Assembly: GCA_030544215.1 (NCBI GenBank)
Contig: JARZZO010000003.1
Coordinates: forward strand, 49,520,045-49,584,044
Source of the DNA: Zantedeschia hybrid cultivar
Lineage: Eukaryota; Streptophyta; Magnoliopsida; Alismatales; Araceae
DNA length: 64,000 bases
Direction of reading: 5' to 3'
Positions 55,681 through 64,000 of the stretch are shown in pieces. The number at the start of each line of letters is the position of its first letter. The stretch's first letter is position 1. The notes under the pieces are model-generated. The model ran no database searches, had not been told where the DNA came from, and saw only the letters and a program-made list of their open reading frames with translations. Both the position numbers and the translations under genes were made by a program.

Positions 55681-56990
55681 AAGCCAGAGAAAGTGATGGA
55701 AGAAATGACCTAGCAAGTGGAAGACAAACATGACAACAAACTCTGGAAGACTATGGTCACTCCATGTAAAGAAAATAGAGATTCTTTGACTTGGATCCTC
55801 TACACCCATTTCACCAAAGGTCCAGTAATTCAGCATGGGGAGGATAACATTGTCGTCATCACCTCCCAATTCGATCTTTATGATGTTCACGGGCGACAGT
55901 TGGTTCGCCATGTCACTCCTTTACTCACGTACCAATCTCCTGAGGTTCTGAGACTTCTCAAAAGAAGGAAGATGGATGATCCTGAATGCGAATGGTACAT
56001 GTAGTTTGACATGTGAGATCTTTATGTTGCACTCAACTGCCTATTTTTGATGCCCACAAAATCCGAGCCACCACTTCTCAGGATATGATTGAAAGGTTGG
56101 GTGCCATTTTTGACAAGAGAATTCTGCTGACTAATGATGTTGATAAGGGTGAGCCTGATGAACCCTATCAAGAAGGCCTGACCATAGATAGACTTTGGCA
56201 AGATACTTACCCCACCCATATTTCTACCATGCATACTCTCTTTTGTACACTACTGCTAGCATCTAATTGGACCTGCTTGCTAATAGAGGACCTCCCTAAG
56301 GTCCCTTCAATCTTGGTCACCATCAATCCATCACTTATTAAGCTTCAGGTCTCTCTTGACCTAAAGGCTCTTTATAATAAGGTTTGGGACCTTCTCCTCT
56401 ATGATCCCCCAAATCCCTTGGCCATGGTGCCATTTGTTCCTGAAAATTCTAAAAAAAAAAAAAATCCATTTTCTCAGCTAAATCTCAAGTCATCATCGAG
56501 AAAACCTTGTACTTATCATCCAAGTGTGCGCCGTCATATGTGCCACTCATTCAAAGTCTGATTGTTCTATTCTACCCTTCCTCTAAAGGGATTTTCCCTG
56601 TATCTGCTCTTGTATCTAATGATCCTTTCTCCTCCCATTTAGGTCAAGTTAGCGAGGTTAGTGAGTCTAAGGATAGGTAGGTTAGAGAGTCTAGAAAATT
56701 TAAGGGTAGACAAATTTCATTTAGATATCTTCAAGAACTACCCAATAGATGCTAGGCTTCCTTAGACATTCCTCAGATGTTAGGGAATTCATATCCAATT
56801 ACCAGAAGAATGTGAGGATTTTGATAATATTGATGATGGATATAGGGTATATGAACTTTTGCATGGTAAGGACCCGATTGACGAAAGGGAAGAAGATGAG
56901 GACGTGACTGACATGCATGCAAATGGAATGAAGAGATTTGATGAACTGTCAGCCGTTGTAGAAGAACCCAGCAAAGAGATTAATTTGGGA
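55681..56990 (+). pseudogene. gypsy 2 protease-RT linker
   Basis: Frames 55,717-56,004 and 56,013-56,561 correspond to gypsy 1 6,640-5,860: LTWILYTHFTKGPVI, VWDLLLYDPPNPLAMVP. An A-run at about 56,450-56,462 disturbs the frame. 56,780-56,990 reads an acidic stretch ending EEPSKEINLG, where the foldback element interrupts. Confidence 0.75.
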
Positions 56991-57006
56991 GTAATACTTG
57001 CTGCAA

Positions 57007-57030
57007 TGCCATGCATTGCAATCCAACGTG
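57007..57030 (+). repeat. left copy of 24 bp direct repeat
   Basis: Begins TGCCATGCATTGCAA and ends TCCAACGTG; identical to 57,499-57,522. The last nine bases are the likely target duplication of the foldback element, and the first fifteen resemble the terminus of the same element. Confidence 0.8.
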
Positions 57031-57513
57031 AATTGCAATGCATGGCACAATAGCCGTCCGATCGGACCCGGATTGGACGGCTGCTGTGCAGTCCGTCTAA
57101 ATTTAGGAGGGTCCTTTTGAGGGGCGTCTTTTTTTTGTTTTTGTTTTCTTTTCAAATTTTTTAAATTTTTTTGGAGCATCCGATCAAAAATCCGACGGTA
57201 CACCCAGGTTGCTCGGGTCGGCCCTTAACTGACTGTATATTTTTTTCAAAAAAAAATATTTTGCACGTAAATCGAGGTTTGTGTCCAATTTTTTTTTTTG
57301 AAAAAAATATACAGTTGAGTTGGGGCCAACTTGAGCAACCCGGATGTACCGTTGGATTTTTGATCGGACTCTCCAAAAAAATTTATAAAATCCGACAAGA
57401 AAACAAAAAAAAATAAAAAACGCCCCCCAACCACCCCCCCTAAATTTAGACGGGCTGCATAACAACCGTCCGATTTGGGTCCGATCGGACAGCTGCTGTG
57501 CCATGCATTGCAA
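57031..57513. mobile_element. 483 bp foldback (Mutator-like) element in gypsy 2
   Basis: Nearly the whole element folds on itself: left arm starts ATTGCAATGCATGGCACA and the right arm ends with its reverse complement. Matching arm words include GTCCGATCGGACCC, CCGTCTAAATTTAGG and TCCGATCAAAAATCC, with a short T/A-run loop region near 57,240-57,310. It is flanked by 9 bp TCCAACGTG at 57,022-57,030 and 57,514-57,522, the length expected of Mutator-like elements. It splits the polyprotein between EINLG and EEETRIVLISN. No transposase. Confidence 0.85.
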
Positions 57514-58337
57514 TCCAACGTGGATATCGAGGAAGAGACTCGGATCGTCCTCATAAGCAATAATCTTTCTCCATCTAACGAGGAGGTATTGGTCAAAGTT
57601 CTAAGAGGCTCCAAAGATACATTCGCTAGGTATGAAGATATCCGGGGTTTAGATTCCTCTTTAGTGGAGTACATATTAACCTTGAAGTCTAGAGCTAGCT
57701 TGATTAAGCAGAAGTTAAGGTAATTTTATCTACAAATGCCTCTCAAAATGAAAGAAGAGGTCGATAAGTTGCATAAAGTCAAATTCATTAAGGTTGTCCT
57801 CTATCCTCAATCGTTAGCTAATATTGCCCCGGTTATGAAGAAGGACGGAAGAGTCAGAATCTGTATTGATTTTCAAGATCTCAACCGGGTGTGTCTTAAG
57901 GATGACTTCCCCTTGCCTCGCATCGATATTTTGATAGACAACACAGTTGGATATGAGATCTCTCATTCATGAATGACTTTTTTGGATATAGCCAAATCTG
58001 CTTGACAGAAAAAGATCAAGAGAAGACTTCCTTCACTACATCCTGGGAGGCATATTGTTACATGGTTATGCCTTTCAGCCTGAAAAATGTTGGAGCCACT
58101 TATCAAAAGAAAATGATGGCAATTTTTCATGACATGATGCACGTATATTTAGAGGTATATGTAGCTGATTTATTTGTGAAGTCCAAGATTAAAAGTGAAC
58201 ATATAGAAGTTCTTGCCAAGGTGCTACAGAGATTAAGAGAATATAGTTTGAAGATGAATCCTAAGAAGTGTATGCTTGGTGTCTCTTCAGAAAAATTATT
58301 AGACTTTTATAGTGAGCAACCGGGGTATGGAGATTGA
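57514..58337 (+). pseudogene. gypsy 2 reverse transcriptase (dead)
   Basis: Reads RGLDSSLVEYILTLK, VRICIDFQDLNRV, DDFPLPRIDI and FHDMMHVYLEVYVADLF, so the catalytic YVDD is YVAD. Stops near 57,721 and 57,972 and a shift near 58,300 (KLLDFYSEQ). Clearly inactive. Confidence 0.88.
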
Positions 58338-58940
58338 TCCTAATAAGACCAAAGCTATCATTGAGATGCCACCTTTCAAGAATTTGAAAGAGCTTCGTAG
58401 ATTGATTGGGAGGTTGCAATTCATCTGCCGATTTGTCTCCCAACACTCGCAAAGGTGTAAGCCATTCTATGTGATCACTAAATCAGGAGTCAAGTTTGAA
58501 TGGGATGTTAAGTGTCAGGAGGCATTTGATTGACTAAGGAGTTATCTAGTTAGTCCACCTATTTTGATATTACCTTTTCTAAGCAAACCTTTGATTCTTT
58601 ATATCTCAGTCCTAGATGATTCTATAGGTGTTGTCCTTACTCAAGAAGATGAAGAAGGACAAGAGAGGGTAACCAACTATCCCTCTAAACTTTTCAACTC
58701 CATAGAGCAGATATACATGATAATAGAGAAGACTTGTGTTGCATTAGTTTGATAGTATAGAAACTCAAACATTATTTTCTTACCCATGAAGTTCATCTCA
58801 TTGTTCGAATGAATCAAATTAAATTTCTTCTTTAGAAATATGTCCTGACTGATAGGTTAGGACAATGACAAAGCTTCTTTAGAAATCTGTCCTGACTGAT
58901 AGGTTAACACAATGGCAAAGCTTCTTTAGAAATATGTTCT
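58312..58940 (+). pseudogene. gypsy 2 RNase H, truncated
   Basis: Reads KNLKELRRLIGRLQFICRFVS, LILYISVLDDSIG and EQIYMIIEKTCVALV. A run of tandem repeats of about 50 bp at 58,832-58,940 (CTTCTTTAGAAATATGT..) replaces the end. Extra RNase H, integrase and LTR are absent, cut off by the copia insertion. Confidence 0.8.
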
Positions 58941-58948
58941 TTTGAACT

Positions 58949-60154
58949 TGTAACGACCGACGAGTGGGAGTCGCGAAGCGGAGAAGACGGAGCCCGGATG
59001 GCCTTGGGGGGGGGGGGGCGCAGAGTACAGAGAGAGAGAAGGGGGGGGGGGGCGACCAAGGTTGCTTTGGAGCTTGGCCTAGGGCAACCTTCTTCGTTAT
59101 CTTTTATATTAACTCTGACGATTTTTCACAAAAACCCTTGGTTAATATAAAACCAACTTAAATATCCCGAATTGAGAACTTTTTTGCATGTGACCCTCTA
59201 GGCCCAAACATCAGTCCGATTTTTGACTCAATAAGTCCAATAACTCCTTATTGCTTATTTATAATTAATTAATATCTAATATTCAATTAATTACTAAATC
59301 GAATTACGGTCTCACGGTAAACATCTAGGTCTCTGATCATGTTGAGTGCCAAGCAACACCGCATGATCCCAGAACGTGATGGAGTTCCGTAACCCGCTCT
59401 TGGAACTTGTCTATCCATAGTTACCGTATAGATTTAATCCTTCATCCGTACAATGCTCTCGAATTGACCTAAGGTATACTTTGTTGTCAAGCCCTAACTG
59501 GTCAACATACTCGACATGGATGCATGGATGATATTGAGTCCGCCTTGGCTAGGGACTTCTACGTATTTAACTTAAAACATTCTCTCTCAATTATTGAGAG
59601 CGAATAATTCCTTATTGACACACAATCGCCTTTGAAGGTCTTCCACTGAGCCCGATCACATAGATCCATAAGCCATGGTCAAAGCTTAGAAGTCCACCGA
59701 GAAAGAGTCTTTGGTGTCTCAGGTCTAAGGACCATCTAAGTTAATGTGACGATGGATCAAGTTAATTGATAATCAAGTAGCTTACCATCTAGCGATCCAT
59801 GTCGAATCAGTTCAGTGAACTTATTCCCTAATGAGCATCTACCTGTTCAACATAGTGTCTCCACACAAGTGACTATAAGACTAGTCACCCTTATCTTACG
59901 AGCTGGAGCAACCTTTACTGACATTCTTCTAAGATATCCACTGACTAGGAACAATTAAGAATGGAAGTTTATAGATTGTCAGTCTCATTATTACGATCTC
60001 TTCACAATCTGACGCTTATTACATACATTCATAGATTTCACTATAATATGATTAATATAAAAGAGACGATTTATATATAATGAATATGTATTACTATTAA
60101 TAAATGAATAAGAATAGGTCTGATTGACTTATAGGTTATACACAGAACTAATAA
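58949..60154 (-). mobile_element. 3' LTR of copia element
   Basis: Minus-strand LTR starting TTATTAGTTC (TG mutated) at 60,154 and ending GTCGTTACA at 58,949. It follows a polypurine tract read CAAGTGGAAGA (60,155-60,165). Homologous with the solo LTR 4,211-5,764 and the split LTR 18,838-22,405. Two G-runs at about 59,005-59,018 and 59,041-59,052 lie inside. Target duplication partner is not found. Confidence 0.75.
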
Positions 60155-60704
60155 TCTTCCACTTGGACTAATGTCAATCACCCCTATGTTGTATCCCCAT
60201 ACAATGCAGGTGACACTCAAAGATAATATGAGACAAGGACTTCATCAGCGGGTTTGCTATATTGTCGGTTGATGGAACACTTTCCACCGATACATCCTCT
60301 CTAGCAATGATCTCTCTGATCAAGTGAAAACACTTCAGAATGTGCTTTGTCTTCTGATGAGATCGTGGCTCTTTCGCTTGTGCAATCGTCCTATTGTTGT
60401 CGTATATCAACAGGATATGATCAGAGATAATAGGAACTATGCTAAGGTCAGTGATGAACTTCTTCATCCAGACTGCCTCCTTGGCCGCTTCCGCTGTAAC
60501 AATGTATTCTGCCTCAGTTGTTGAATAAGCAGTGGTTTCTTGCTTAGAACTTTCCCAGCTTACTGCACCTCCGTTTAAAGTGAATATGAATCCAGAAGTA
60601 AACTCGCTATCATTAGGATCAGATTGGAAATTTGAGTTAGTGTATCCTCGCAGTTTCAAGTTAGCTCCTCTATAGACTAGAAATAAATTTTTAGTCCTAC
60701 TCAA
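60155..60704 (-). pseudogene. copia RNase H
   Basis: A 176-residue frame (60,704-60,174) of Ty1/copia polyprotein RNase H: LRGYTNSNFQSDPND, SWESSKQETTAYSTTEAEY, then FHLIREIIAREDV and GIQHRGD end. The catalytic Asp of the first strand is replaced (GYTNSNFQ, normally GY.D.D). It ends a few bases before the polypurine tract, as usual for copia. Confidence 0.88.
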
Positions 60705-61650
60705 ATACTTAAGGATACATTTCAGAGCCTTCTAGTGTTCTTTACTTGGATTTGTCTGATATCTGCTCGTAACACTTAGAACATATGTTACATCAGGCCT
60801 AGTACATAGCATGACATATATGATGGAAACTATGGCAAAGGCATTGGGTATTTTGTTCATCAATGCCCTCTTTTTAGGAGACTTAGGTGCTTACTCTTTG
60901 GAGAGATAAGTTCCATGTCTCATCGGTATGAGACCTCTTTTGGAATTCTCCATACTAAACCTTTTGATAATAGTGTCTATGTATAAGGATTCGGTCAACT
61001 CGAGCATCATTTTTGACCTATCCTTATAGATTCATATTCCCAATATGTAGAATGTTTCTCCCAAGTCTTTCATAGAGAAGTTTTTAGACAGTCATATTTT
61101 AACTGAAGATAAGATTGCTACATCATTTCCAATGAGTAAGATGTCGTCAACATAAAGTACAAGAAAAGTAACTGCACTCCTAGTGATCTTCTTGTACACA
61201 CACAGTTTATCTTCATTCTTAATGAAGTTGTAAGATTTGATAGTTTCATTAAATTTTATATTCTAGTTCTTTGACGCCTGCTTCAATCCATAAATAGATC
61301 TTTGAAACTTGCACACTTTATCTGGATTCTCCTTGAATGTGAAACCCTTCGGTTGTATTTTATACACCTCTTCCTCAAGGTTTTCATTGAAGAAGATAGT
61401 CTTCACATCCATTTGCTAGATCTCATAATCATAGTGTGCTGTAATGGTAAGAAGAACTCTGATCAATTTCATTATGGCAACTGGTAGGAAAGTTTCGTCA
61501 TATCTTGCCTTTGATAATATCTTTTTGCCACTAACCTTGCCTTATAAGTATCGATTTGTCCATCTGCGCCGATCTTTTTCTTAAAAATCCACTTGTATCC
61601 GATAGGTACAATACTTTCGTGCAAGTTCTCCAAGTTCTAAACTTGGTTGG
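60705..61650 (-). pseudogene. copia reverse transcriptase
   Basis: Minus-strand reading in shifting frames shows RSIYGLKQASKN at about 61,260-61,300 and the catalytic box VLYVDDILLIGND at about 61,125-61,160, both characteristic of Ty1/copia. Stops and frameshifts break the ORF. Confidence 0.8.
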
Positions 61651-62147
61651 TATACATAGAATGTATCTCAGAGTTCATAACTTCTTGCCATTTGCCTGCA
61701 TTAGGATTTTCAATGGCCTCTGGTAAGTCTTGGGATCATCATCCTTATAATAGGATGCCACAAATGTACCTTGACTGATATGTCCCATATACCTTTTAGG
61801 GTGTCTGGGCACCCTAGCAAACTTACGAGGTTAGGTGCGTGTTCTTGAACACGTTTAGGAACTGATGGCTCATCTGATGTTCCAATAACTATTTGTGAGT
61901 CTAGAACCTCTTTTAGAACTATTTTGCTCCCACTGTTCTTCTGGAGGAGGTCCTCTTCCAGAAAGATAGCTTTTTTAGCTACAAATAATTTTTGTCCGTC
62001 AGGATAGTAAAAGTAGTACACAAAAGTTTCTTTTAGGTAATCTACAAACTTGTATCTATCAGTCTCTGATTCTAATTTGTCAGGATCATGTCTCTTCATG
62101 TGAGCAGGAAATCCTCATACTCTAATATGTTTATAGTGTGTTTAAAG

Positions 62148-62360
62148 TAGGGCTGTCAATGGATACTCGAGTTTCGATTATCCGCTCCGTTTCCGTTTTT
62201 ATTAGTGGATACGGAACTCCGTTAAAGACCACCCGTTAAGTTATAGGAAACGGAAATGGATCTCCGATATTTATAGGAGTCGGAAACGGAAACACTCATT
62301 TCTGCATCTGCTAACCCGTTTATGTTTCCGAATGATCATGTACTTTATACATCCATCCAT

Positions 62361-62429
<69 letters not shown>

Positions 62430-62901
62430 CTAATAGTGAGAATATCTCTTAACAATTTGATAAAAGAAAGGTCATACTAAAAAGTTAGAAACTTTTTAAC
62501 ACTTTAATATAACTTTATGGTACATGTTTGGGTATATTTATATGTAAATTTAGATTGATAGATAAAATAGATTTCAAAATTCAAAATTCAAAATTTATAG
62601 ATTATTAATTTTTACCTATATTAAAACTTTGTAGGTTTTTAAAATTTTTAATTACTAGAAGAAAGTTTATCAAAAAGTGAATAGTAATAATGATTTTAAA
62701 TATCTTCTTAATATAGCGATGATGATAGCGGAACTTCCGTTTACTTCCGTTTCCGTTTCTGATTTTCGATTTAAAAGCGGAAATGGATGTGGAAGCGGAA
62801 ACACTCACTTCCGACTCCGTTTTCGTCTACGATAAACCTTATAGGAAACGGAAGCGGAAGGTGTCATTTCCGTTTTCATCTCCGACCCGTTGACAGCCCT
62901 A
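62148..62901. mobile_element. hAT-like nonautonomous element B
   Basis: A 754 bp element begins TAGGGCTGTCAATGG and ends CCGTTGACAGCCCTA, a near-perfect 15 bp inverted pair. Flanks GTTTAAAG (62,140-62,147) and GGTGGAAG (62,902-62,909) match at five of eight positions, so the duplication is degraded. TTTCCG/CGGAAA words are repeated near both ends. It splits the copia integrase. Confidence 0.8.
62359..62426. repeat. (CA)n(TA)n microsatellite
   Basis: A CA repeat of about nine units passes directly into a TA repeat of about twenty units, inside hAT-like element B. Confidence 0.95.
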
Positions 62902-63154
62902 GGTGGAAGTGACTAATCTACTTGGAATCCTGTTCAACAAATATGCAGCAGCCTCCAGTGCGTATCCCCAAAAGGATACATATAACTGTACAAAGTTCAT
63001 CATAGATCGCACTATATCTAATAAGGTGTGATTCTTTCTTTCAGATACATTATTCAACTGAGGTGTATAAGGATGAGTTCATTGAGATAGGTTACCGTTA
63101 TCCTTCAGGAACTGTGTGAATTCTGTACTTAAGTATTCTCTTCTTCGATCCATA

Positions 63155-63420
63155 GTTGTCAAGACGGTAAGGCGACCAAGGCGTGCTCGGGGTTTCCAAC
63201 TGCCTAAGCGCTTAGGCGCCCGCCTAGGTGTACACTTCAAAATAATATATTTTATATCATACTAATTTAACATTAACATAAAAAATAGAAAGATAATAGC
63301 AATAATATCACATTAACATGAAAACAAATATTACAATAAAGTACCAAAGTTAAATATGTGACTGAAAAATAATTAGACTTCATGTCTTCTCTTTACAGCA
63401 GAAAGAGGAAAGAAATGAAA
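63155..63420 (+). mobile_element. GGCGCC/AAGGC-rich MITE, copy 2
   Basis: Begins AGTTGTCAAGACGGTAAGGCG, with CTAAGCGCTTAGGCGCCC, then AT-rich DNA, matching the minus-strand start of the element at 45,450. The end is not resolved. It truncates the copia integrase sequence. Confidence 0.5.
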
Positions 63421-64000
63421 ACTAATTTAATATAAAGAGCAAAGTACCTTTGAAGTAGGTTGATAAGACAACGTAGAACAGTAAAGCACAATCAAGACTT
63501 ATAGTAGAGAGAATGAAGTTGTAGGTCTTGATCTAATCGTAGTTAAGCCTGAGACCCTTGAATGCTATAATTGAATGCTTCAACTCTCAGACTTACACCC
63601 ACTATCTTGGGCTTGCTCACAGAAAGAATGGAAGCTATTTCCCGCAGTGAGTTCTTTCTCAGTGTGTCTCTAGATGACTTTCAGTTTTCAGTTACTTGGC
63701 TAGCTATCCAGAGTTGTCTTCAAGAAGGCTGAGCTCCAATATTTAAATGGCAGATTTGAAATTTGTCTCTTCTTGAAATCTAGTTGGCTTCCTTTAGAGT
63801 AACGGCTTCCTTAATAGGTCTAAGGTTAATTTTCACAAGTTGTAACGTTAGACACTTCAATTCATCTGAAAGAGTGGCTTGTATTTTTCTTCTTGGAAAC
63901 ATGCAAGAGTGGTCACTGTCCATTTCTGAATTTTGGCATGCAGATCTTCCTAAATCCTACTGAAAAGCGAAGATAGAAAGTTTCCATTTGGTTGACCAAC
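63421..64000. other. unassigned right edge
   Basis: No conserved coding sequence, LTR terminus or RNA gene is recognised on either strand. It may belong to the 5' side of the copia element or to another repeat. Confidence 0.3.

Larger units (their letters stand above)
61710..63130 (-). pseudogene. copia integrase, split by a hAT-like element
   Basis: Right part (63,130-62,905) reads PQLNNVSERKNHTLLDIVRS, WGYALEAAAYLLNRIPS; left part (62,147-61,710) reads KRHDPDKLESETDRYKFVDY and GQKLFVAKKAIFLEEDLLQ. The catalytic Glu in NN(V)SERKN, normally NGVAERRN, is kept. The two parts join across 62,148-62,901. The upstream part of the element beyond 63,130 is lost or outside the window. Confidence 0.82.

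Noticed and set aside
57171..57674. ORFs on both strands in the foldback element
   Set aside because: Plus- and minus-strand frames give nearly the same protein because the DNA is an inverted repeat; this is not a gene.

Overview
This 64 kb window is plant nuclear DNA made almost entirely of nested, decayed transposable elements, with one recognisable host gene, RER1. No bacterial-type operons, CRISPR arrays or viral genomes were seen. A monocot is suggested, not proven, by the very GC-rich first exon of RER1 followed by AT-richer later exons. The species cannot be named from this sequence.

Left part (1-23,330). A Ty3/gypsy element on the minus strand runs from beyond the left edge to a putative 5' LTR ending near 12,767. 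It has gag, protease, a G-patch, RT, RNase H, a second RNase H and integrase, which is the dual-RNase-H layout of the Tat lineage. A 1.55 kb copia solo LTR sits inside its polyprotein region. Directly upstream is a decayed seven-exon plant mobile domain (PMD, MAIN/MAIL1-like) gene with a coiled-coil tail (12,788-15,478). About 14 copies of a palindrome (GGCGTCG..CGACGCC) lie in roughly 80 bp periodic repeats through the gypsy leader, its LTR and the PMD gene flanks. Further right are another degraded gypsy gag/protease, a copia LTR split by a 3.0 kb solo LTR with perfect target duplication, and a 656 bp hAT-like element.

Middle (23,895-52,093). RER1, a four-pass Golgi/ER retrieval receptor, is intact at coding level: exons 23,895-24,268, 51,776-51,956 and 52,037-52,093 give 203 residues. 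Intron 1 is about 27.5 kb. It holds a 12.7 kb gag-only LTR retrotransposon (24,810-37,474) whose 3' untranslated part is 2.8 kb of three consecutive hairpin-forming tandem arrays, one with an exact 169 bp higher-order period. Degraded L1-type LINE pieces, several MITEs, unassigned gene-like fragments and a broken lipoxygenase exon fragment follow.

Right part (52,790-64,000). A second, more decayed copy of the Tat-like gypsy family lies on the plus strand, interrupted by a 483 bp foldback element in its RT region and cut off by a minus-strand copia element (3' LTR 58,949-60,154; RNase H, RT and integrase remnants). The copia integrase is itself split by a 754 bp hAT-like element. The last ~0.8 kb is unassigned.

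Apart from RER1 nothing appears to be a functional gene. The transposon ORFs carry stops and frameshifts, many of the stops explainable as CAG, CAA or CGA converted to TAG, TAA or TGA, as expected from decay of methylated DNA.
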